From Flavobacteriales bacterium (GTDB taxonomy: Bacteria; Bacteroidota; Bacteroidia; Flavobacteriales_F; PHOS-HE28): a stretch of DNA of 64,000 nucleotides. Position numbers and translations under genes: made by a program. The DNA lies in the NCBI GenBank assembly GCA_016716605.1, contig JADJWA010000001.1, positions 1,426,001 through 1,490,000 of the forward strand, written 5' to 3'. Positions 26,164 through 34,675 of this stretch are shown here, in pieces. Under the pieces are notes generated by a model. It saw nothing but the letters and a program-made list of their open reading frames with translations. It made no database searches and had not been told where the DNA came from. The stretch's first letter is position 1, and each line of letters opens with the position of its first letter.

Positions 26164-26378
26164 GGTTTGCGGTTGTTGCCGTATTGCGGACCCTTGGTCC
26201 AGGGCCTCCTTTTGCGCCATGTGTTTCCAACCGGGACCGTTCGCTGCCGCAGCACCTCAAATGATCCGGTCGCGGCACGGAATCGCATGAATCTGACCAT
26301 TGGCCTTGACATGGAGCGCGGAATCCCATCACATTCCCGCGCCGACAACCAAACCGCAACCCACACACCACCGCTGCC

Positions 26379-27365
26379 ATGAAACCATCCATCCTCCTTG
26401 CCGCCGCTTTGTTCGTTGCCGCCAGTGCACAAGCCACCGTGCGCACCGTGAGCAATTCGCCGAGCCAACCGGCGCAGTACAACAACCTGCAGGTGGCCAT
26501 TGATGCGGCCACGAACGGGGATACGTTGTACGTGCTGGGAACGGGCACAGCCTACCCGGCGATCACCATCGACAAGCTGCTCACCATCATCGGCTCCGGT
26601 TACGCTCCGCCTGCGCCCGCTCAGCCCACGGTGATCTCCACCATCTACCTGTACAGCAATGCCGGTGGCTCCAAGCTCTCGAGCATCGATGCCAACAGCA
26701 CCATCTACATCTATTGCAGCGACGTCACTTTGGAGCGCTCACGGCTGTACTACATCTCACCCCAGGTCGCTGGGCTGAACAACCTGGTCTTCCGCCACAA
26801 CTACATCTATTACGCGGGCTTCAACAATGCCAACAGCGTCCTCTTCGCGAACAACATCGTGCACTCGGGCGGGTACATCCAGACATCGAACTCCGCCTCG
26901 GTGCTGATCACGAACAACCTGTTCATCGGCTATTACTGGCATGCCTTGCACACCATTTCGAACGCCCTGATCACGAACAACATCTTCTGGCAGAGCACAC
27001 CCGTGCAGCCTTCGGTGACCGGCTGCACCCTCAGCAATAACATCACCTACCAGACCGCGAACAACACCATTCCCTATGGCACGAATGGCGGCTCCGGCAA
27101 TTTGGTGGGCGTGAACCCGGAGTTCACCAATGCGCCGGACAACTCTCTGAACTTCACCTACAATTACGATCTGGCGCCTTCCTCCGCCGGGAACAACGCT
27201 GGCACCGATGGCACCGATATCGGGATCTACGGCGGCCCTGCGCCATGGCCCAACCAGAATGGCGTGGCCCGCATCCCGCGCGTGCGTGAGTTCAACCTGC
27301 AATTCAGCCAAGTGCCCCAAGGCGGCACCGTGAACGCCACCGTGAAGGCCAACAAGGAGAACTGA
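26379..27365 (+). CDS. Secreted right-handed beta-helix protein
   Basis: 328 residues. Signal peptide 'ILLAAALFVAASAQA', then 'YNNLQVAIDAATNGDTLYV' and 'KLLTIIGSGY', the opening typical of parallel beta-helix proteins. Repeating rungs of the 'NNLVFRHNYIYY', 'VLFANNIVHSGG', 'VLITNNLFIGY' type follow. The C-terminal region has 'DGTDIGIYGGPAPWP' and a tail 'GGTVNATVKANKEN' without the usual T9SS domain. Presumably surface-bound or released, with a carbohydrate-related or structural role; the ligand is unknown. It lies 25 bases before the giant EYF-repeat gene, a pairing repeated at 45376-47361. Confidence 0.82.
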   Translation: MKPSILLAAALFVAASAQATVRTVSNSPSQPAQYNNLQVAIDAATNGDTLYVLGTGTAYPAITIDKLLTIIGSGYAPPAPAQPTVISTIYLYSNAGGSKLSSIDANSTIYIYCSDVTLERSRLYYISPQVAGLNNLVFRHNYIYYAGFNNANSVLFANNIVHSGGYIQTSNSASVLITNNLFIGYYWHALHTISNALITNNIFWQSTPVQPSVTGCTLSNNITYQTANNTIPYGTNGGSGNLVGVNPEFTNAPDNSLNFTYNYDLAPSSAGNNAGTDGTDIGIYGGPAPWPNQNGVARIPRVREFNLQFSQVPQGGTVNATVKANKEN

Positions 27366-27390
27366 GCACGCATCTGTTCCGAACCGAACC

Positions 27391-30300
27391 ATGGAACCGA
27401 TGAACGCGGCGCGCAAGCTCGTGCTCGGACTGCTCCTTAGTCCGAGCCTGACGATGGGTCAATCCATCGTGGCAGCGGAGTACTTCGTGGATGCCGATCC
27501 GGGCGTGGGCAACGCGATCGCCTTCAGCTTGGCCCCCGGCGACAGCACCACCACAGCACTGAACGTACCGCTGGGCGCGCTGCCCTTGGGCATGCATCGC
27601 ATCGGCGTGCGCCACCGCGATGCCGATGGCCACTGGAGCCATGCGCTGGCACGTCCGGTCTATGTCCATTCGGTGAGCTTCGCGAATCCGCCGGCAGCAC
27701 CGATCACGAGCGCGGAGTACTTCGTTGATACCGACCCCGGCGTCGGCAATGGCGCGGCCTTCGCGCTCTCGCCCGGCGACAGCACCACCACCGCATTCAC
27801 CATCGATGCCAGCGCATTGACGCCCGGCTTCCACCGCATTTGCGCGCGGCACAAGGATGCTGATGGGCAATGGAGCCACATCCTCAGCCAGAGCCTCTAC
27901 ATCTTCAGCGCCGGCTTCACCAATCCGCCAACCGCGGCGATCGCGGCGGCTGAGTACTTCATCGATAGCGATCCCGGCGTGGGCAACGGCATCGCCTTCG
28001 CCGTCATTCCCGGCGATAGCACCACCACCAACCTGGTGGTTGATGTGAGCGCCTTGCTGCCCGGCATGCACCGGGTATGCGTGCGGCAGAAGGATGCCAC
28101 TGGCAAATGGGGCCTCGCATTCACGCGCAGCCTGTACATCTTCAATCCGGGCTTCGAGAATCCTGCCAATGCTCCCATCACCGGAGGCGAGTACTACTTC
28201 GACACGGACCCCGGTGTGGGCAACGGAACCGCATTCGCGGTGACGCCCGGCGACAGCACGATCACCAATGCGGTGGTGGATGTGAGCGCATTGACTCCGG
28301 GCTTCCACCTGATCGGCCTGCGCCACAAGGACGCCAACGGCCGATGGGGCCACGCGCTCACACGCAGCATCTTCATCGTCAATCCCGCATTCACCAATCC
28401 CGCAACCGGGCCGATCACAGCGGGCGAGTACTTCGTGGATACCGATCCCGGCGTGGGCAACGGCAACGCTTTCCCCGTGGTTCAAGGCGATAGCACCACG
28501 ACGGCCACTGTGATCGACCTCAGCGCCTTGTCTGCGGGCTTCCACCGGATCGGCGTTCGCCATAAGGACATCACCGGCAAATGGGGCCTTGCCGCGCACC
28601 AATCGGTCTATGTCTTTCCGTCCTTCTTCGCGAATGCGGCCAACGCACCCTTGGTGGCCGGCGAGTACTTCTTCGACACGGATCCCGGCAACGGCAATGC
28701 AAGCGGGTTCACGGTGACCTCTGCGGACAGCGTGGTCCATGCCCTCACGAGCATTGATCTCACCGGCTTTTCATTGGGCTTCCACTACTTCTGCGCGCGC
28801 TTCCGCGATGCGAATGGCAAATGGGGACAAGCCCAGGCTCGTCCGGCGTTCATCTATCCGGATCCGGCTGGCGCGCTCGAGCTGGTGGTTGGCGAATACT
28901 ACTTCGACAGCGACCCCGGCCAGGGCGCAGGCATCGCGTTCGCCACAGGCGCTCCTGCTGATTCCATCGACGTGAACGTGGTGCTCGCAACGGGCGCCCT
29001 ACCGCCCGGCCAGCATCGCGTGGGCCTGCGCGTGCGCGACAGCGGAGCGCGCTGGAGCCATTCCGAGACGCGCCCTTTCGAAGTGGAGGATGGCGGCTCA
29101 GCCTATCGCACGATCAACAGCGGCGACTGGTCCGACCCGGCGATCTGGGAACGGCACAACGGCGTCTCTTGGGTCGCAGCGGGTTCGCCGCCTTCGCATG
29201 TAAGCGGCACCATCACCGTGCGCAGCACGCACACCGTGAACGTGAACGCCGCAACCACCATGGATGAAGTACTCGTGGAGAGCGGCGGCGCAATCGTCGT
29301 GGCCTCCACCGCCACCGTGATGGATGGCGTAGGCTTCGATGTGGATGTGCTGGGCAGCCTCACCATCACCACCGGCGGTCTGCTCACCGGCACGGGAACG
29401 GTGCGTATCGTGCATCAGTTCTTCTGGACGGGCGGCGAGACCGGCGCGGGCATCACCCTCTCCATCGCTTCCTCCGGCACGGCCACCATGAACTGCGCGT
29501 GCACGCTGGTGCATGGCGGCGTGATCCAGAATGCAGGCACATGGACCGTGCTCAACGGCAACCTGCACGGCACGGGCAGCTTCAGCAACCTGGCTAGCGG
29601 TGTGATCAGCATCCAAGGCGCGCAGGACATCAACAACGCTTGGGCCGTAGCCCTCACCAACGCTGGCAGCGTGCAGGTGAACGTGGCCACCTATTACACC
29701 TTCACCACCTCCATCTTCGTGAATCAGGGCGGAAGCGTGAGCGTTCTGACCGGCGATATCTGGGTGAACGGCTTCACGAACACCGGCAGCATCGCCTGCG
29801 CCAGCAGCAGCGTGGTGCGCATCGTGGGCGGCAGCTTCATCAATAATGCGGGCGGCAGCGTGAGCGGCGGCGCCATCGTAGTGGCCGGAGGCAATCTGGT
29901 GGTGAACGCGGCGCTCAACATCCTGCACTTGTATGTGCTGAATGGCACGGTGAGCGGTGCGGGTGGCGTGTACGTGCTGGGCGGTGGCACCCTCACCTGC
30001 ACCGGTGGGTCCATCAGCGCTGGCTGTGCGATCGACATCGCGGTGACGGCTACGGTCAACTTCAACGCACCGACGGTCTTCTACAACTACGGCAGCATCA
30101 ACCTCGGCGGCATTTGGAACCACGTGAGCGGAAGCCTGCACGGCAACGGCAGCGTCACGGTGCTGAGCACGGCGGTGGTGAACATCACCGGCGTGTGGGA
30201 TCCGTATGACAGCTGGCAGAACGCGCTGGTGTGCCACGGGGCCATCAATGTGAATGTGCCCATCGCCTTCGCCTTCACCGGCCAGGTGGATGTGGAAGTG

Positions 30301-33300
30301 AGCGGCGTGGTGACCGTGGTGAACGGCGTGCTCTGGACCTACGGTTTCAACAACGGAGGCACGCTCGTTTGCCTCGGCTCCTCAGTGCTGCGCATCTCGG
30401 GCGGCGTTTTCGTGCATGAGGTGGGCGGCAGCACCAGCACCGCGGGCATCATCCTCGCGGGCGGTACGCTCATCGCGCAGGCCCCGCTGGACATCCTGCA
30501 CCTCTGGTTGGAGGGCGGATTGCTGCAGGGTCCGCAGCCGATCAACGTGATCACGGGCGGCACCTTCACATGGACGGGCGGCACCATCCACGCCTCTTGC
30601 GTGCTCAATCTCGCCGTTGGCGTGGTGAGTGTGTTCAACACCACCGTGAGTGTCTACTGCTACGGTGTCATCTACAACGGTGGCACGTGGAGCTTCAACG
30701 GCGGCAACCTGGTCGGAAGCGGCGCCTTCCACAACCTGGCAACGGCCGTATTCACGATCAACGGCGTGCTCGACATCGACCTCTCGTGGGAGCTGGTCTT
30801 CTACAACGCGGGAATCGTCAACAAGAGCACGGCGCTGGTGTTCACGCACTACGGCGGCGCCTTCCATAACCTGGCCGGCGGCGTGGTGAACGTGCTTGTG
30901 GGTGAATACCGCTTCAAGGGCGGCTACTACAATTACGGTATCATCGCCACCACCGGTCCGGCGCTGCTCTGCGGCTGCGGCGGCACCTTCTACAACGAGA
31001 ACGGCGGCGAGGCCAGCAACGGCCGCGTGGTGATCCGCAACGCATCGCTCGTGGTGAACTGGGCCCTCGACGTGAAGCACTTCGAGCTGGAGGACGGCGC
31101 GCAGGTTTTCGGTCCGCTGGAGGTGAAGGTGATCGACGGCGGCACTTTCAAATGGATCGGCGGCACCATCGAGGCATCGGCCATCATCGACATCGCGATC
31201 AACGTGGTGACGACCTTCAATCCGGTGGCGAGCGTGTTCTGCCACGGCGTCATCCACCATCGCGGCACCTGGAACTTCAACGGCGGCGACCTGAAGGGCG
31301 ACGGCACCTTCCACAACTACCTGGGCGCTATCGTGTACATCTACGGCGTGCTCGATTTCGACCTCTCGTGGCGACTTCTCGTGTACAACGCGGGTGAGTT
31401 CCGAAAGATGAATGGCGGCATCTTCACCCACTACGCCACCTACTTCCACAACCTCGCGGGCGGACTCGTTCACATCATTGATGGCGAGTACCGCTTCAAG
31501 GGCGGCTTCTACAACTACGGCAATATCACATACGCCGGCCTCGGCAAGCTCTGCGGCTGCGGCGGCACCTTCTACAACGAGAACGGCGGCGAGGCCAGCA
31601 ACGGCCGCGTGGTGATCCGCGATGCTTCACTGGTGGTGAACTGGGATTTCGATGTGAAGGACTTTGAACTGGAGGACGGCGCGCAGGTCTTCGGTCCGTT
31701 CATGGTGAAGGTGATCAATGGCGGCACCTTCAAGTGGATCGGGGGAACCATCGAGGCATCGGCCATCATCGACATTGCGATCAACGTGATCACCACCTTC
31801 AACCCGACGGTGAGCGTGTTCTGTCATGGTGTGATCCACCATCGCGGCACATGGAACTTCGAGGGCGGCAAGCTCTGGGGCAACGGCTTGTTCAACAACT
31901 TGAGCGCCGGCTTGATCATGATCACCGGTACATCAGACCCAGCAGACTCGTGGCGCATTGCGTTGAATAATGCGGGCATCTACCGCATGAACTGTGGCTG
32001 CCTATTCCGTCACCAGTCTGGCGCGTTCACCAATCTGGTGGGCGGCAAGATCGAAGTGCTGCAGGGCACGCTGGTTCTTGATGGCGTCTTCATAGGCGAC
32101 CAGTTCGGTGAGATCCATGTTTCGCTCGGCGCGGTGCTGGACCTCACCGCCGCCGTGGATTGGAAAGGCGAAGCGGTGATCTGCCACGGCCTTCTGCAGT
32201 GCCCTGACTTCCGCTTCAAAGCCAGCGTGGCACAGGTGATGGGCGGCGACGGCACCTACACGAATGTGCGCATCGACAATGCGGCCGGCATCGACCTTCA
32301 GGGCAACGTGCGCGTGAGCATGACCGCGCGACTGGGGAATGGAGTGATCCGGCATGGCTTGTACGGGTTCTCGTTGGAGAATCCGACGGCAGGCGCATTG
32401 ATCGGAGGTAGCGCATTGAGCTACTTCGTGTGCGACGGCATAGGCCGCTTCCGCCGCGCGATCAATGGAGCCAACTGCTTCTATCCGGTGGGAACTGCCT
32501 CGAAGTTCTGCCCGATCACCTTGAGCATGATGAGCGGCCCACAGGACGTCTGCGGCGTGCGCGTGCGGCCCACGGTGAACACCTCGTATGGCGCCATTGG
32601 CGTGGAGACGGGCACCACCGTTTCGAACAATGTGGTGGGCTGCACTTGGGTGCTCGATGAGGCCACGCCGGGCAGCAACACCTTCGACGCAATCGTGGAA
32701 TGGGAGGGCTCACATGAGCTGTCCGGTTTCACACGCCCCAACTGCACCGTAGCGTACTACACCATCGGCGGATGGGCGACTGGCATATACGGTCCAGCCA
32801 GCGGCACCGATCCGTACACGCGCATCATCATCGGCCTTTCTAATCCGCGCGAGATCTGTGTGGCAGACCCCAGTGCAGACCTCGGAGGTGACGCGGTGGA
32901 TTGCCTCGGTGCAATCGGAGGAAGCGCATTGCCCGGAACGCCTTGTGACGACAACGACAACGGCACCACGGCTGACACCTGGACGGCGAATTGCGATTGC
33001 GAGGGCACACCGATCCCGACCTGCACCACCGACCTGGATTTCGTGTACCAAGCTGACGGCAACGACGACCTCACATGGCAGATCTTCGAGCAAGGCACCA
33101 ACACGTTGATGCAGAGCGGCGGCGGCGCCCTGATCGGCAACGGCTCTGAAGCCACCTGCCTGCCCGACGGCTGCTACTACCTGGTGGTCACCGACGGTGG
33201 CGGCGACGGCATCGTGAACGGCGGCTACCTGCTGAAGATCAACAGCAGCGTGCGCTTGATCGATAACCTCTACGGCACCTTCGGCGAAGGCGGCTTCACC

Positions 33301-34383
33301 AGCGGCGGCACCAGCCAGATCGCGGCCAACGAGGGCTTCTGCCTGCCCGTGGGCACCGACCGCCTGATCTACACCAGCTGCGACAAGCGCGACTGGAAGG
33401 TCAGCCCCTGCGGCGGCGAGTTCGTGGTGGCCAATGCCAACCAGGACGTGAGCGATGAGTACGGCGTGAACAACGCCAACAGCGGCTACCAGATGTGGTG
33501 GTACACGCCCAATGGCGGCTACAGCTTCAAGCGCTTCCAGAGCCACAACACGAGCAACGGACTGCCTGCCAGCGCAACCCGCGCGGCCCACTTCCAGCTC
33601 AACGCATGGCTCGGCAATCAGCTCACCGAGGGCGGCTTCTACAACGTGAAGGTGCGCGGCCGCATCAATGGCAACTACAACAGCTGGGGCCCTGCCTGCC
33701 GCCTAGTGGTGAACAGCGCTGAGGCCCAGTGCCCCCGCACCAAGCTCATGGACCTGCCCGGCAACCAATACCTGAGCTGCGGACAGAGCCGTGCGATCGG
33801 CGCCAGCATCTACGTGCACGCCAAGCCGGTGCGCCGCATGAACAACAACTGCAACTGGGTGAATGCGAACCGCTACCAGTTCCGATTCCGCATCCTATCG
33901 GAGAACATCACCATCGTGAAGACCAGCGCCACCGGACAGTACTGGGTGAACACCAACGGCCTGGCCTGCAACAAGACCTACGAAGTGGATGTGCGCGCGA
34001 GCTTCAACAATGGCTCCACTTGGTGCCACAGCAGCGACCCCTACGGCGATGTGTGCCAGCTGACCACCACGTGCAGCTTCGGCATGGCTGAGGAGAGCAG
34101 CAGCACAACGGCTAACGAGGCCCGCGTGGCGATGTATCCGAACCCCAACAACGGCGACCAGGTGCGCTTGAGCCTGAGCAGCGTGGAGGAGGGCGTGGAG
34201 AGCATCAACGTGGACATCTACGATGCCTTCGGCAAGCGCGTGGCCCAGCGCACCATAAGGGTGCAGGACGGCGTCGTGAACACCACCATCGCCCTGAACG
34301 GGGAACTGGCCAACGGCATGTACCTGGTGAGCATCGCGGCCGGCAGCGCGATCCACACCGAGCGGCTGGTGATCCAGAAGTAA
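27391..34383 (+). CDS. Giant T9SS surface protein: EYF repeats plus beta-helix (2330 aa)
   Basis: Signal peptide at residues 1-24. Residues ~29-568 hold seven repeats of about 80 residues, each opening like 'EYFVDTDPGVGNG' and closing like 'IGVRHKDANGRWGHALTR'. 'INSGDWSDPAIWE' (about 573) leads into a long Gly/Asn-rich beta-helix region (~640-1690) with stacked 'GTWNFNGG', 'FHNLAGG' and 'YRFKGGYYNYG' rungs. It includes a 194-residue near-identical tandem duplication. A 'CFYPVGTASKFCPITL' domain follows, then a Cys-rich linker ('GTPCDDNDNGTTADTW'), the shared cassette from residue 1878, and the T9SS sorting domain ('VAMYPNPNNGDQ' ... 'ERLVIQK'). Likely an adhesin or matrix protein (inference). 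ATG 27391 is chosen; ATG 27400 is also possible. Confidence 0.88.
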   Translation: MEPMNAARKLVLGLLLSPSLTMGQSIVAAEYFVDADPGVGNAIAFSLAPGDSTTTALNVPLGALPLGMHRIGVRHRDADGHWSHALARPVYVHSVSFANPPAAPITSAEYFVDTDPGVGNGAAFALSPGDSTTTAFTIDASALTPGFHRICARHKDADGQWSHILSQSLYIFSAGFTNPPTAAIAAAEYFIDSDPGVGNGIAFAVIPGDSTTTNLVVDVSALLPGMHRVCVRQKDATGKWGLAFTRSLYIFNPGFENPANAPITGGEYYFDTDPGVGNGTAFAVTPGDSTITNAVVDVSALTPGFHLIGLRHKDANGRWGHALTRSIFIVNPAFTNPATGPITAGEYFVDTDPGVGNGNAFPVVQGDSTTTATVIDLSALSAGFHRIGVRHKDITGKWGLAAHQSVYVFPSFFANAANAPLVAGEYFFDTDPGNGNASGFTVTSADSVVHALTSIDLTGFSLGFHYFCARFRDANGKWGQAQARPAFIYPDPAGALELVVGEYYFDSDPGQGAGIAFATGAPADSIDVNVVLATGALPPGQHRVGLRVRDSGARWSHSETRPFEVEDGGSAYRTINSGDWSDPAIWERHNGVSWVAAGSPPSHVSGTITVRSTHTVNVNAATTMDEVLVESGGAIVVASTATVMDGVGFDVDVLGSLTITTGGLLTGTGTVRIVHQFFWTGGETGAGITLSIASSGTATMNCACTLVHGGVIQNAGTWTVLNGNLHGTGSFSNLASGVISIQGAQDINNAWAVALTNAGSVQVNVATYYTFTTSIFVNQGGSVSVLTGDIWVNGFTNTGSIACASSSVVRIVGGSFINNAGGSVSGGAIVVAGGNLVVNAALNILHLYVLNGTVSGAGGVYVLGGGTLTCTGGSISAGCAIDIAVTATVNFNAPTVFYNYGSINLGGIWNHVSGSLHGNGSVTVLSTAVVNITGVWDPYDSWQNALVCHGAINVNVPIAFAFTGQVDVEVSGVVTVVNGVLWTYGFNNGGTLVCLGSSVLRISGGVFVHEVGGSTSTAGIILAGGTLIAQAPLDILHLWLEGGLLQGPQPINVITGGTFTWTGGTIHASCVLNLAVGVVSVFNTTVSVYCYGVIYNGGTWSFNGGNLVGSGAFHNLATAVFTINGVLDIDLSWELVFYNAGIVNKSTALVFTHYGGAFHNLAGGVVNVLVGEYRFKGGYYNYGIIATTGPALLCGCGGTFYNENGGEASNGRVVIRNASLVVNWALDVKHFELEDGAQVFGPLEVKVIDGGTFKWIGGTIEASAIIDIAINVVTTFNPVASVFCHGVIHHRGTWNFNGGDLKGDGTFHNYLGAIVYIYGVLDFDLSWRLLVYNAGEFRKMNGGIFTHYATYFHNLAGGLVHIIDGEYRFKGGFYNYGNITYAGLGKLCGCGGTFYNENGGEASNGRVVIRDASLVVNWDFDVKDFELEDGAQVFGPFMVKVINGGTFKWIGGTIEASAIIDIAINVITTFNPTVSVFCHGVIHHRGTWNFEGGKLWGNGLFNNLSAGLIMITGTSDPADSWRIALNNAGIYRMNCGCLFRHQSGAFTNLVGGKIEVLQGTLVLDGVFIGDQFGEIHVSLGAVLDLTAAVDWKGEAVICHGLLQCPDFRFKASVAQVMGGDGTYTNVRIDNAAGIDLQGNVRVSMTARLGNGVIRHGLYGFSLENPTAGALIGGSALSYFVCDGIGRFRRAINGANCFYPVGTASKFCPITLSMMSGPQDVCGVRVRPTVNTSYGAIGVETGTTVSNNVVGCTWVLDEATPGSNTFDAIVEWEGSHELSGFTRPNCTVAYYTIGGWATGIYGPASGTDPYTRIIIGLSNPREICVADPSADLGGDAVDCLGAIGGSALPGTPCDDNDNGTTADTWTANCDCEGTPIPTCTTDLDFVYQADGNDDLTWQIFEQGTNTLMQSGGGALIGNGSEATCLPDGCYYLVVTDGGGDGIVNGGYLLKINSSVRLIDNLYGTFGEGGFTSGGTSQIAANEGFCLPVGTDRLIYTSCDKRDWKVSPCGGEFVVANANQDVSDEYGVNNANSGYQMWWYTPNGGYSFKRFQSHNTSNGLPASATRAAHFQLNAWLGNQLTEGGFYNVKVRGRINGNYNSWGPACRLVVNSAEAQCPRTKLMDLPGNQYLSCGQSRAIGASIYVHAKPVRRMNNNCNWVNANRYQFRFRILSENITIVKTSATGQYWVNTNGLACNKTYEVDVRASFNNGSTWCHSSDPYGDVCQLTTTCSFGMAEESSSTTANEARVAMYPNPNNGDQVRLSLSSVEEGVESINVDIYDAFGKRVAQRTIRVQDGVVNTTIALNGELANGMYLVSIAAGSAIHTERLVIQK
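30907..31897 (+). repeat. 582-nt tandem duplication inside the beta-helix
   Basis: The segment 30907-31315 recurs at 31489-31897 with an offset of exactly 582 bases (194 codons). The stretch coding 'NENGGEASNGRVVIR' (with its CGCGGCACC-like lead-in) is almost base-identical in both copies. Weaker, older copies of the same rungs precede it (29.4-30.7 kb). Confidence 0.85.
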
Positions 34384-34573
34384 GCAGAAAGAGGTGATGC
34401 GGAGCCCCGCGCCGATCGGTCGTTGACCGGGATGCACTGGGCTCTGTGCTTGCGAGCATCAGGCGACAGCAAGGGGTTCCCACACACAATCGCCTCGCAC
34501 CGCACGACGTCGTGCATCCCGCAACTACGAGGATTCCGCGCTTGCATGTGGGGAAATCGATTGGAAAGTGATG

Positions 34574-34616
34574 ACCATCAGGGTTGCCGCAGTCCGCGGC
34601 AGCCAGCTTTGATGGT
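34574..34616. other. Nested inverted repeat in a 292-base gap
   Basis: Outer arms ACCATCA (34574-34580) and TGATGGT (34610-34616) enclose inner arms TGCCGC (34585-34590) and GCGGCA (34596-34601). It lies 60 bases upstream of the delta-60 surface gene in the gap 34384-34675. It may be a terminator for the upstream gene or a leader structure. Nothing else is recognised in this gap. Confidence 0.4.
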
Positions 34617-34675
34617 GATTCCGAGGTGGGTCGCACGATTCTAACGACGGGCTCACTCAACCAACACCCCGCATC

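Noticed and set aside
27304..28740. 478-codon minus-strand frame with regular 'HAGIGIHEVL'-like repeats
   Set aside because: The repeats are the antisense image of the EYF repeats in the plus-strand giant protein.
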